Assembly: GCA_935421135.1 (NCBI GenBank)
Contig: OW285189.1
Span: forward strand, 24,678,298-24,742,297
DNA from: Bugulina stolonifera
Taxonomy: Eukaryota > Bryozoa > Gymnolaemata > Cheilostomatida > Bugulidae
Direction of reading: 5' to 3'
Length of the DNA stretch: 64,000 nucleotides
A model generated the notes under the pieces. That model did not search any database. It worked only from the letters and a program-made list of their open reading frames with translations, and was not told where the DNA came from. Shown here one piece after another: positions 1 to 23,511 of the stretch. The stretch's first letter is position 1. Each line of letters opens with the position of its first letter. The translations under genes were made by a program, and so were the position numbers.

Positions 1-196
1 TAGTAGTTATCCTAGTGTTGGATAATACATTGGGAAGATAACTACCAGCAATCTTAGGGTAGCCCATTGATGTAATCGAATCCCAGCAGGCTAATATTGC
101 AGCAAAATAATTCAAATGTCTTTAACTTGAACTGTTTATTTCAATGTGTTTATGTGAAAATAAAATAATAATTGCTGATATAAAATGTGTATTTAG

Positions 197-3100
197 TGGT
201 GCGGATCCAAACCATAAGGAGGACGCCCTGTTATTACTCACTGAGGTAACGTTCACCACAGACTATGAGAGAGATCTAAAGCTCGCTGTGGAATATATAA
301 TCAACAATGAACCAGAGGATGCTAAGAATAAGTTTGTAGTGAGTCATTACACCCATTGAGAGAGAAAAATATCTATACAGTAGCTGTTTATTTGTATTTT
401 TAATCTTGATATGAGATGCACATAACACAGCATATAAAAGTATATTATATGTAGATATGCATGTATGTACTAATAGAATGCTTACTTGTTAAAAACTTGC
501 AGCATCTGCTAGCTAAAAGCACATATTTAGTATTCTCTCCTGTTTACAGTCGTAGGGAAAGAATAGATAGTTTAGAAATATGCTGTGGGAGTGACGATGT
601 TATAATCACATATTAGACGTACCCTACCATGTTATAATTACATGTTAGACGTACCCTACCATGTATTCTGGTGTCAGCCCATACAGATACCCAGTAGATA
701 GTACTGTATATCGTCAGAGAACATAGCAGTAACACTACTCAATGATTTGTAGGATTTGGCTCAGAAATACCCGGATGATCGAATGATTAACTTCCTTCGA
801 CGTTCATACGTAAATATGGTGAGTAAAATAGAGAAATTACTTCCATTATACATATCGATCCTAAAAAGTATGAGATGTGTATTGCCCATTGTTAGTTTGT
901 TTATTTCATAGATATAGTAGTATGTAGTGTATATGTACTGTATGCGTGCCGTAGGCATGCCGTAGGCATGCTTTTGGTGTACTATGTACTGTAGGCGTAC
1001 TGTATACGTACTGTATACGTACTGTATGTGTACTGTATGCGTACTGTAGGTGTGCCATGTACTGTATGTGTAAGGTTATCATAGAATACTAACTGTTCCA
1101 TTTATTCAGAATGATGCCAGGGGTCCAGAGATTGCTGCTGACTATATTGGGTTGATACTCCAAGACTTATCAAACGCTACCGACGAAATTAAAGAGTTGC
1201 GAACAATTTCTCCTGCATCCCCCAGGCCAGAGTAAGTATATGTAATGGATATGTGGAATGTTATCTTCAGAACTGTTTGCCAACATTTACATGTACTAAG
1301 TATAGCATATACAGAGCTGTTCATCTATTCGTCGCATATATTATAATTTATTTATAGTGTATATATACATGTAATCTATTTATAGCATAATTATAATCTA
1401 TTTTTAGCATATACGAAGCAGATCAACTGTATTTAGAGGGAAAATGGGGTGATCTGATCGCCAAGTGCAATTCTATTGAAGGAGAGAAAAACTATCTGGG
1501 ATACAGTGAGGGTAGTGCACTAAGAGCATCTGTTCTGCAGTTGCACCAGTTTGCATTAATTCAGGTTGGTAGTCTGGAGTTGTCCTCTCTCTAGATTCTA
1601 TACAAACTGCCAATACAAACCCACAGACACGCAGTGTGAGGTCATTTGGGTATTGAGTAGTATTCCAGGTTACGTGGCACTTGATGTGATAACTCCAATA
1701 ATGCTGTAATAATTATAATATTAATTTTTTCACTGAATTTGCAAATGAAGTGTTGGATGCGATAAATATTAGTTGGTTCATATAGTACTTGTCTAGTGCA
1801 TTATAGTATTCATGTATATTGTGATAACAGAGTGTTATAATATAACATTTAGAGAGGTGAATATAAGGCAGCTGCACAGCTCTACCAAGAAGTTGAACGT
1901 GTCAACAGGTTATCAGCATTCATGTACGCAGCTCAGACCTACGCTGAACTAATCGAGTCTGTAAGTGCACACTATACTATACAATGTGTATTCATCTACT
2001 AGCTTATGACTGTACATGTACACACACATGTTTTACTGCACCACATAATATACATAGATATGTATGCTGTTATGTTGATAGTAAGCATATAATGTGTTAG
2101 GAGTTTCCCTCTCTTGGAGATAAGAAGGATGTAGGCACAAGCTCTCTCACTCCAAGTGAGGATATTGTTAAGGCTGTGTACTGGACTATGAGCGGTGCAG
2201 TGGTTTTAGTGAACAACAGTTATAGTACAAACGTGAGAAACGCAAGGGTGAGTGCCTATCTATATCTTGTTGATTGTTACATGGTGCATGGTAGCTGTTT
2301 TTAATAGTTGCTTGTATAAAGTGCTGTTACTTTTTAAATATTTATTAAAAATATATTCCATAAGCATAACGATAAAATATGGGCACTCATCTGCTGTGGC
2401 TTATGTTTGTGAGTTATCCTCTCCCAATGTAGGTGGTTGAGAGAGGATAACTTCAAAACATAATCAACAGCTGATGGGTGCCCATATTTTATAACCCTGT
2501 TTGCTGAATGCTTTTTATAATGCCTCTGTACATTATACATGTAAGTTTAATGTTCACTTGTATCTCGTCTACTAGTAATACAGCCGTAACTAAATACGAG
2601 GTTTACTGGATACTTTTGCTAGTATCAAAACAAAACCCATGGTTGTAAGGCGCACTCACCCCTGAATCTAGTGGATTGTGAAACACTTTACTCAGGGCCC
2701 TATCTCTACATGATATACATGTAACTATGTCATTAGAATACCATACTACACACAAATGTCTGAATAACATCAGTATTAGCGTTGAGGACACACCTAATAA
2801 ATACAACAATATAATATACAATGTATATACTAATTTATTGAGCTGATAATTAAAGTGTTGAATATGTTGTAATGTACACGTTTCAAATAAAATGAATTAT
2901 TTCTGTGATAGTGGTATTCAATGTTAACTATCTCTCTCCATGTGTTTGATACTTTGCAGCTCACAACCGTCAAGCAACAGCTGGATGATTTATCTCCCTC
3001 TGCAATGGTTGAGATCTGGAAGTCTGTAGCCGAGGCATTCTATGAGTAAGTATACTTGTTGCTGCTTATAGTGGGGTGGGTGGGGCGGCAACAGCAATAG

Positions 3101-5624
3101 CTGTAATGTTCCTAAGTGACGTGCATATCTGTGAGTTACTTTACTTTTGACTGATTTTGTGTTGACTGACTTTGTTTAGTTTGATTTTGTTTGGGAGAAT
3201 GAAATTGTAATGTCCATCAAATGCTTGTACATGTACACTATTTGTATATTATAGTTTGCTAAGTAAGTACAGATCTGTGACAAACACTGCTTACAGATTG
3301 TACAGTAAAGATACTGGTGCTAAGAAGGTGTATGACTCATCAGATGATGACAAGAGGTACCTCTCCCCGTCATTTGATAGAATGAGTATGGGTTTAGACT
3401 TAGTTTCTGGTGAGCAGCTGTTAGCCTGGGCATCCATCACTAAAGCTAACATTGATTATACACAAGTGGAGCAACTTCTTGATGCAGCTGACTCGAGACG
3501 CCCCGGCAGCGCAGGTGAGGAAGAGCTTGTACATCTGCAAGTCTAATATGCATACACATTAATGTCTACCTGTATAATATTAAGCATTTTGAATATTAGC
3601 TGGATTTGATGCCGTACAAAAGAAGTATAAAATGTGGAACTGTGGCTATCTACAATGCATCATGGGTTATTTCATGAGTTGTGGATTCAATTAAGAAGTT
3701 GTACAGGAGTATAAAACTATCAAGTATAAGCTTTTACTTTTGATATTGTATCTGCTAATTCAATGGTGATTTGATGGTGGTGACCTATTATATCAAGTCT
3801 ATCTACTAACGAGTAGCGTTTAGTTGTATCGACGTACTGTTGTGACTTCAGTAACTCTTTGGCTCAAGTATAAACTGTACAGAGAATGGAGGAGTGCGGA
3901 CTCCAGTGCCAGAGCCAAGTCCATAGCAGCAGCTGAAAGACTGATAGCCCTCTGGGGTAATGGTGATAAGGGATACCTATATAATGTAAGTATGTCTTGC
4001 CTGATGTACATCTATGTGATATATACCATGCATTGTTAGCTGTAGCAGTCTATATATACCATAACAGCAAAAAGCAAAACGTGCCCTAGAATGAAGCTTC
4101 GTTGGGCTAAATGGAGCAGATTGCGTAATAGCAGAATATCTGTTGTATTGTAGGCAGTGGAGTTTTATAGCAAGTATCCAGACCCAGCTGGTGAGTCAGA
4201 GGTCAAGTTTAACACACAAGAATCTTCTACCAAGTTACCCGTATGGGCAATGTGGGCTATCATTGGTGTCGCTGCTGCTATAGTTGTGGCTTTAGTAGTG
4301 AGCTGCATAGTGGTGAGTATTTCTCTATATATATTCTAAGTCTAAACTATATATAGACTATATAATATATAATAAGCCTATCTCTCTTTTATACCCAAAG
4401 GAGTTCAATTGGGTCTAAGGCTATTACATGTATGCGAGGTCAAGGATGTTTAGGTAGGCAATAGTTTTACATATTGTATAGAGTGTAATAGAATGTAATA
4501 TAATATAATAGAATAGCATTTACATGTAGTTCAAGTAATACAATATTATATTATTATCAGTGTTATCAGCTGGAGTTATACTCTCTTCTATACTTCACAC
4601 ATACCTGGGTTCTTGAAGCTATTAATTATAACTGGAGTTATCCACTCCTAATTTAACAGATTGAATTTCAATCAATAGCTTATACTAAACTACAAAGATA
4701 ATGTAGACATCAGTTTATAACTAAAATTAGGGTATATTTCACTTAATGTAGCACTGTCAGCCATTATAATGTAGTGTACTCTGTACCGTATTCCTGTGTA
4801 GTGGTTGTGTGTGAGAAGGGATGACAGTAAGGAGAAAAAGCGAGTGTACAGTGGAAGTATTCATTCTGCCAACAGCTTCCATGAGAACGTAATTCCAGGT
4901 CACGGGGAGGTCATGTATTCAGGTCAGATGACTGAAGGTAAGATATCTTTCCAGCATGTCATTAGACGTTGTGTACATATAATCATCTAATGTAAAGTTT
5001 AGGGTGTCTACATTCACATCTACTTGTATATTCTGTTGATGTTTGTTACAATCACTAACTCCATTGTGTTTTAGCCTTCTAAAGCAAGTAAGTATCCCTA
5101 GCATGGTCTATGATCCACACTGTTTGTTTGTAGTAAACTTAGTTACTTTTTAGTATTATTTGTTAATGTAAATGTTTTGTTGTTATTGTGAGTCTTTGCT
5201 CCTTGCTATTGGTTGTTATTGATCCTCGTTATTGATCCTCTAAGTGGAAAGTGTGTATGCAATGAAACATCTCTCTGTACTGCCTTGCTTTATATACAAA
5301 TGCATATGACATGTACATTACATGTCTCTACATCTATCTATCTATCACTGTTGAGACTAGTTTATGTTGTTTATTTATTTCTTTGATAACTAGTATTCTC
5401 ACATGTGCATGCTTACTAGATCTTTTGTTGGAAAAGGAATTTTTCTCATTATTATGAAATATGTATTTATTTTTTGTCACATCACTTTCACAGCACTATT
5501 TCATCACCTATTCACCAATATCTTAGTCTGACTGACTACAGTCATATGTTGCTAACAGCTCACACACACTCATCATATTGCAGGTGCATTACCAGATCAA
5601 CCAGAAATGGACTTTGAGAACTGA
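197..5624 (+). CDS. Unrecognised single-pass membrane protein, 3' part of a 12-exon gene (5' end outside the window)
   Basis: Exons joined by matching phases: 197-338, 753-818, 1110-1231, 1408-1564, 1853-1960, 2101-2247, 2960-3045, 3255-3514, 3852-3985, 4154-4312, 4802-4937 and 5584-5624, with the stop TGA at 5622-5624. About 519 residues are visible. The order is a long, mostly helical, soluble-looking region of some 400 residues without clear motifs, then one hydrophobic segment in the 4154 exon (PVWAMWAIIGVAAAIVVALV), then a basic stop-transfer stretch (CVRRDDSKEKKR) and a tail of about 45 residues ending MDFEN. This fits a type I membrane protein with the tail in the cytosol. Short tandem helices such as RGEYKAAAQLYQEVERV could be TPR-like, but that is a guess. 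The join 3514 to 3852 is the least certain. An optional exon from 3600 would also keep frame if it ended at the GTTATT donor. I do not recognise the family. It is convergent with the transporter array. Confidence 0.7.
599..664. repeat. Two-copy tandem repeat
   Basis: A unit of about 32 bp containing TTAGACGTACCCTACCAT occurs twice in a row in an intron of the membrane protein gene. Confidence 0.6.
935..1070. repeat. Degenerate minisatellite of about 11 bp
   Basis: Variants of GTACTGTATGC / GTACTGTAGGC are repeated through the intron before the 1110 exon. Confidence 0.6.
2371..2495. mobile_element. Palindromic foldback repeat (MITE-like)
   Basis: Left arm 2371-2423 and right arm 2439-2495 are imperfect inverted complements of about 53 bp with a 15-bp spacer. 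Both carry ATATGGGCAC near the outside and GTTATCCTCTC near the centre. Related arms occur at 12545-12632, 44098-44168 and 57666-57715, so this is a dispersed family. It lies in an intron of the membrane protein gene. No coding capacity is seen. Confidence 0.6.
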
Positions 5625-6479
5625 GGCTATATGGTTAATTGCTCCTACCTCTACACAAAGACACAAACTAACCTTGACCTTGCCTTGGTTCTCACTGCAG
5701 CTAGTATTATTATGGCAAGACTGTACTATAATAATGACGCGTACTATATCAATGTTATCCTGATATTTTACTTATAAATATTGTATTACTGCGTGTAGCA
5801 TTAGGGTCTAGCTCTGCTTGACCTTAGAGTCTACTTAAATTATCATGACATGAAATCTAGTTAGGGCTGCTAAGTGTTTGTTCAAGAGCACCTCAAAATG
5901 TCCTTAAAATATTCACTTTTATTTCTCATTAATTTGTTTCGAGTATGGGTAAAATGTGGGGGGGGGACAACTTACTGTAGTTCCTATTAACTGACTTGGA
6001 GCCTGGTGCCTGCCTAACTCTTAAGTTGGCAAGCACCACTTTGGGTATCTACACGTATTACTGTGTGCACTATGATTGTAGCTTTGAGGACGTTTAGTAG
6101 TTCAAGGTCAAACATCTATTATTAAAAGTTGAATATTTTTATATTTTTATATAATACTGTGAGCTATGGGCTGACATTATTTGTAGTACTTAGACATAAA
6201 TGTATGTTAATACTGAGTGTTTCAATAATACTTAATAGTCCATTGCATTACATTTATGATTTCACAAATCAGTGCAACCAACACTCTCCTACGTAGATGA
6301 TAATATAATGTGATAGTAGTTGTAATTGTATAGTTTGACAACATCAAACTTTGCACTACAATGTCTAGCCTGCGCATCAGATACACTTGCCTAAACCAAC
6401 TACACATACTCTTGCCTAAACCAACTACACGTACATGCATTACTCTGCTACAACACTATTGCACTATGCACTACTACAC

Positions 6480-6860
6480 ACTATACTAGACACTGCACTA
6501 CATACACTACATACACTACACACTGTACTACACACTGTACTACATACACTACACACTGTACTACATACACTACACACACTACACTACACACTGTACTACA
6601 CTACACTACACTACACACTGTACGACACTACACTACACTACACTACACTACACTACACTACACTACACTACACTACACTACACTACACTACACTACACTA
6701 CACTACACACTGTACCACATACACTACACTACACTACACTACACTACACTACACTACACTACACTACACTACACTACACTACACTACACTACACTACACT
6801 ACACTACACTACACTACACTACACTACACTACACTACACTACACTACACTACACTACACG
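6480..6860. repeat. Pentanucleotide microsatellite (TACAC)n
   Basis: Imperfect ACTACATACACTACACACTG copies at the left give way to a nearly pure 5-bp TACAC array from about 6614. The long open frame across it (6435-6950) is an artefact of the repeat. Confidence 0.95.
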
Positions 6861-7599
6861 TTGAACTGTACTCAATTACTGATTGGTGGTTTAGAAACAT
6901 GGGCAGAGCTAGTGAGTCTGATGCCTAGTCTATACATACTTGTGCTCTAGAATTTGAACTCATGGTTCAGGAGAGGATAATTGCTGGCAGGTTTATCAAA
7001 TAATTAGAGATCTGGAATCAAAATCCAGATAGGTTAGGTGAGCTGGGCTTACACTACATAGCTGCAATAGTAACACTATATTTAAATACATATGATATAA
7101 AAATATAAAAGCCTAGGCTATTAGTATTCAGTGCCTAGTTAGAAAAGAGTATTATAGCATATTCAATATATTATATGGCCAGCTATTGGGATAAGTAGTG
7201 ACCTGGTATAGATTGCTACTAGTTGGTCAGTCCATGATATAGAACACTATAATATATAATTAATGTACAGTGCTGAATTCACTTCAATATGGAATAACAA
7301 ACATTTATAATGACAATATATACGTATAATTAGAATAATACTAAATGTTGGATAATAAGAATAAATGTCTCCTACTGCCCAATACTACCCTCTACTGAAG
7401 GGGAATTGATTCATCTACAGTATTGTATGTACATGTATTAGTAATAATAGTTACAGGGCAGACTGAGCATGTTCCAGATTGTTAAACTCTTCCTCTTTTT
7501 TGTAAGCCTCGTTGTTACCTCCTTGTATATTACCTCCTTGTATATTACCATTTTGTATCGTGTGCTTATTCCTGCGGTGGCTGAGGAAGTTCGGACTGA

Positions 7600-7762
7600 T
7601 GGGTATGTAGCTTGTCCAGCTAGCACTGGTAATATAAGATACAGTATACTAGCATGTAGCATGTCCAGCTAGCACTAGTAATATAAGATACAATATACTA
7701 GCATGTAGCTTGTTCAGCTAGTACTGATAATATAAGATGTTATCTTATATTATCAGTACTAG
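7600..7762. repeat. About 50-bp tandem repeat (3 copies) ending in a perfect palindrome
   Basis: Three diverged copies contain GTCCAGCTAGCACT and AATATAAGATAC. The last copy runs into a perfect inverted repeat with 21-bp arms at 7718-7738 and 7742-7762 around a 3-nt loop, which could form a cruciform or hairpin. Confidence 0.7.
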
Positions 7763-7879
7763 TTAGTCAAGATACAAAATAGTCAGCCTGTTCCATAGAA
7801 TATTAACTAGACAAGCAGATATGTTGATACAGCATACAGGGACACTTCATGCTAGATGTAAACAGCTTAGCAAACTTAC

Positions 7880-18765
<10,886 letters not shown>

Positions 18766-19594
18766 CTGCAAACACAGCAAAAGAACTCTTGAGATGAAGT
18801 AAGAATCTAGTCTAGGTTGCTGTAATGCACCAACCATCATCATACCTGTAGCATCTATGATTCCGATACACCCTCTTCCAAAGTTCCATAGGTGTATTCT
18901 ATGTAGCCACACTCTTTGGTGTTTCACATTATAACACTGTACATTGGTAGACTGAATGTGGGCTCCATTGTATGATTTCCCATTTTATACATTATAGGCT
19001 AATAATACATATAAGGTCACAATCATAAGTCCTTCATGGCAGAACTGCAAACATAATACTGGAAGGTTCAAGTGTATGTTTGCCCACCAAGGCCACAATA
19101 CCTTTCGGCCTAAGTCGTACAGCCATCTTGGGATTTTTATTCGTTGCCTAGGCCAACCCGAAAGATTGGGTTTGCCATAAACCAGACCAAAGGGAAAGAG
19201 AAGCTATTCAACAGTATGATAATATTATCATACTCTGTAATTTTTGTTTGTCCAGATTTGAGATGATTGATAGCCAGATATATATACATGTACATGTAAA
19301 TATTATTTTCAGGTGTTTACTTAAGGACACTAGGATTACATCCGTTATGTATAGAATAGAAATATAAGGCATATAATTAAACTAAATAAATGTAGAATAA
19401 ATGGCTAATGAGAGGATAAGATTATCCCAAATATAGATAAATGGGATTAATCCTAAGACAGGATGCATCTTACATGTACAGATAGTTGTATCTGCAACTC
19501 TTTGTATTTATAGAGTTAAGTCACATCTTTATGCCATTAGAATGTTAGTCAATAGGAAGTAAAGGGCAGATGATTTTCAATCAAAAATATTCAA

Positions 19595-19690
19595 GTCTGG
19601 CTATAAGCGCTGGCCAAGTTCGGCTATAAGCGCTGGCCGAGTCCGGCTATAGGTGCTGACCAAGTCCGGCTATAAGCGCTGACCAAATCC
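19595..19690. repeat. About 23-bp tandem repeat, 4 copies
   Basis: Units contain CGGCTATAAGCGCTG followed by GCCAAGTC-like sequence. Confidence 0.75.
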
Positions 19691-20127
19691 AGCAGATTGC
19701 CATATCTCTAGGTGAAAATGAAAAATGAGATCTTTTGTTTTTTGCATAGCCGAGCTAAGCTTGTTCTTAGCAGTTGTTAATTGCTGTCACAACAAAGATA
19801 AGATTATGATAAATGTTTCAACTGAGTAGTCAGTTAGTGGGAACATCAGCTGGACATTGCACTACATAAATTGCTTGAGGGGGATTACTACACTAAGCCA
19901 TAATCTGTTCAGGCAAATTATGATAGATATCATAAGTGTAGATTTCAGCAAATTACTGTTTTTAAAAGCTACCTATGTATAAACATTATGACTGGAATGA
20001 TTGTTTGCCCTCCTGGTATGATAATGTAATAACATAATGTAATAACATTCTATTCACACTATTATAAGTGAAGACAACTTCTCTCTAATAAAAGCTAGTA
20101 TCATGGTATATACATGTACCATGTATA

Positions 20128-20371
20128 GTGTCTTCGCGACTTCTTGGATGGACCTGGATCACAAATAAAAATCACAAGATGGCCGTTCGACCTAGGCCCA
20201 AAGGGCTATTGGCCTGGAATTCCTAGCTCATCGGCACACCGAATTTCTTTGCACGAAAATGAGGATTTCGCATTTGGCCCAGGCCGGTGTGTTCACGACT
20301 CTGTGACTGATGTATGCTGGAAAGTATTTCAGCAAATTAGCCTGTGCCTGAAATTTAGGTCACAAAGACAC
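20128..20371 (+). mobile_element. MITE copy 1 (TA target duplication, GTGTCTTCGC ends)
   Basis: It starts GTGTCTTCGCGAC and ends GTCACAAAGACAC, which are imperfect inverted ends. TA flanks both sides (20126-20127 and 20372-20373). The body matches the copies at 26492-26760 and 57386-57649. TA target sites and short inverted ends fit a non-autonomous Tc1/mariner-type element. An open frame inside (20144-20374) is not a gene. Confidence 0.8.
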
Positions 20372-20576
20372 TAATGCATATACATTGTACATGTACACAG
20401 GCTATGTAGCACAAACAACTTTGCAGTGTGTGTTGCAAGGGCTACTGGATAGATTAAAATATAACATTCTGTGATATACGGTAGTTATGAAGTGCATACT
20501 CATTGTACATTCTGGAAGTTTTTTATTGTTTGATTCATCACTCACCAGCCATTGCAGAGAGGCAAACATAGTAAGC

Positions 20577-20760
20577 AGTACATGTAGAGTTGAAGTAATA
20601 CATGTAGAGTTGAAGTAATACATGTAGAGTTGAAGTAATACATGTAGAGTTGAAGTAATACATGTAGAGTTGAAGTAATACACATGTCAAGCTGAAGTAA
20701 TACATGTAGAGTTGAAGTAATACATGTAGAGTTGAAGTAATACATAATACATATTGAAGT
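20577..20760. repeat. 20-bp minisatellite
   Basis: About nine copies of GAAGTAATACATGTAGAGTT. Confidence 0.9.
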
Positions 20761-22544
20761 AATACAGTCAACCAGAGATGTTTCTAACCCCTTATCACTG
20801 CAGTCATTGTACTAAATGCATTGTATATATAACTGCATTAAACCATAACAATATTTGCTCTGTGAACATAATTTAGCAGCTGAAGAAATGGAGACAAATA
20901 TTGATAGAGGCAATCGTGTTGTTTAGCTGTATCTTATCAACTATTTTAAGATAAGAACTACAAACATGAGTTGGAATATGAAACTGTGAAACTAGTGGTA
21001 TACTTACAGTACAATGTAATACTATTATGTTCATAGTATGTTATATGGAAGAAGGCAAGCACTGTTACTGATATATTGAAACTAAAACAAATTCTTCGAT
21101 TGACCAAACTCGCTAAAATTTTCCATCACAAACTGCAGGATTAGTAGACTCGTGAAACTTTCACATGCTATACATTTCTGCTTTTAGGGTAGGCATTACT
21201 GGATTATCCACTCTATGGAGATTAACATGACTGTACAGGTATTATTACTAGTCTTGTAGAATAACATACCGTGTGCACTATAATACTTTAGTTTAGGTCA
21301 CCCAGTTTAATGTCTACAGGTTAGAACTACAGCAAGCTGTGTAACAAATGGACATTCAATTCAAGCGCTTGGATTTCAAGCTATCTACTTTTTGCACTGC
21401 AATAATTGTGGTAGTTAGTGCAACATGTACATTAACCAACACCTGCAACATTTTCAAGTTACCTATATATAAATTATATACTAACAATAAAAAATGGAAT
21501 AGCTACAGTCATGTAGATAACAACTTACTGTGATATTGCTGACAGCTGCTACTTTCTTCCAGCTCAATACTCTACTCAGCTGATGCTCTAAGTCTAAGCT
21601 ACAAGTATATACTAGCTACAACCTGCTGTATGAAATGATATAATTTATAATACTGGCCTTTAGAATCAACAAGTGGATGTGATTAAGTACCAGCCAATCA
21701 GAACAGAGTATCAATTGATAACGCTACCAGAAAGTGACTGATATGTCATATCATGATTGTCAATGGGAGACTGCAATTAATTATAAACAACTAAACTGGA
21801 ATATGACTGTAATTGACACATACGAGTATAATATCATCTCAGCATTACTATTACTATGTAGTAACTGTGTGCATCTTTCTATCTGGTGATGAATAAATTA
21901 AAAGTTTCACTGATGGATGTATAGTGCAGTAATAGCCTGATATTCAGATATTCATACCTGTCAGGATTGGACAGGAAACTCCCAGAACACTTGTACACTT
22001 TCCCAATTTCTTCCAGGTTTTACAACATAAGAAATTTTCAATAACGGAACTTTTTCTATAATATTCCTTAAATTGGAAGCTGGCTATCAAAGTATTCATA
22101 GTACAGCTACATTCAGTTGCAAATCCAGCAAAAAATGTGTTGAAATTACATGAAATTTAAATTTTGTGTGAATTTAAAACCACCAGCGAAATTAATGGAA
22201 AAACGAGTCAAATCATATGAGGATTTCTCACCTGGAGAATCTCTGAATAAAGTTCACCAATTAAACCCTCCAGATTTGTATGATGTTTACTTGACATGGT
22301 ATTGTAGTCAATAGGGACCACACCCAGGCTTTGCTATTATTAGAGAACTACTACTTCTAGAGAGAGAGAGAGAATAACTCCTAAGGCACATTTCAAACAC
22401 AGCAACATGCACTTTAGCCTTCATTTCCATCTCTCCCCTACTAGGCCTCCCCAGCATAACAATTTAGATACATGTCAGAGAACCACAGATCAAGTAATAT
22501 GTAGAATATCGAATAGCTACTGTACATGACAGTTACTCTCTGCA

Positions 22545-22712
22545 TACTGCACTACAGTGTATAGGCCTATACTGCACTACAGTGTACATACTGCACTACA
22601 GTGTACATACTGCACTACAGTGTACATACTGCACTACAGTGTACATACTGCACTACGGTGTATATACTGCACTACGGTGTATATACTGCACTACACACTA
22701 CATACTGCACTA
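22545..22712. repeat. 19-bp minisatellite
   Basis: About eight copies of ACTGCACTACAGTGTACAT with small variants. Confidence 0.9.
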
Positions 22713-23511
22713 CGACTACTACAACACATGTACAGCAAGTTATGGAATGTGGTTTTATTCTCAAGTTTTAACATTCCATTATTCATTTGAACATCTGAAT
22801 TCTAGATTAGTTTGGAGTATAAAAGAATCAGAACAAATATTAGTGTGTGCTAACATAGTCATTGCATATGAGTATATCTAATAGCCTACCACTGAATGCA
22901 GTATAGGTCTAAACACAACAATTATGATTAATAGCAATACCAGTTAGATAAACCGTAATATATATCTATATTGGACATTATTAATATCTTTACCATTGAA
23001 AGACCAATGTGCATTGCACAAGTTGTCACCAAAACATTATACATGTTATATTTAGCACAATCACTAATATGTCATCTGTCATTCAAATTTAAATTTTTAC
23101 CATCTGTAGTTATAACACATATTAACAATCATTCTGTTTTTAAATAACAATTGTACCCTCTGTACTCTGCAGTATACATAGCACAGTGATATACATGTAG
23201 TATACCACATTTTAACAGAGTATGAATATTATACAAAATATGTATTCTATTTTCAAACACTTAGCATATTGTTGTTTCACACTATTCAATTACTTTGTAC
23301 ATTCAATTGGGTTAGTCACAATATAATAACATGATGTTATGTATAGGCTTATAATTTATAGATCATCTATTAATAACTAATAATATCCTGTAGAATTTAC
23401 TATAACTGATCATATATTGCAGCTTCAGCACTGAAAATTAAATTACCACACAATTAGTGTAGTCAGTACAGATCTGCACTGACTACACTACTCACACAAT
23501 TTCTACCAACT

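Larger units (their letters stand above)
5625..7879. other. Intergenic region between convergent genes
   Basis: No gene is supported here. It should hold the 3' UTRs of the plus-strand membrane protein gene and of transporter copy A. It contains a large TACAC pentanucleotide tract at 6480-6860 and a roughly 50-bp tandem repeat that ends in a perfect palindrome at 7718-7762. I searched by eye for a last exon of copy A (the [10 protein letters not shown] block found in copies B-E) and did not find one. Confidence 0.6.
18766..23511. other. Spacer between transporter copies A and B
   Basis: This is 5' of copy A and 3' of copy B. It holds a MITE copy (20128-20371), a diverged stretch at about 19080-19150 resembling the same MITE in the other orientation, and several minisatellites. 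I see no credible gene, and the small open frames lack splice or homology support. The promoter and 5' UTR of copy A should lie at its left end, but I cannot point to a motif. Confidence 0.6.

Noticed and set aside
3600..3690. Extra exon in the unknown membrane protein gene
   Set aside because: It is in frame from 3600, but its best donor (GTTATT) is weak, and skipping it also keeps the frame. Left as optional.
6435..6950. 171-codon open frame
   Set aside because: It is entirely a TACAC repeat; the five-base period keeps frames open.
21348..21533. 61-codon open frame with a hydrophobic stretch
   Set aside because: It has no splice signals, no relatives and chance length in AT-rich spacer.
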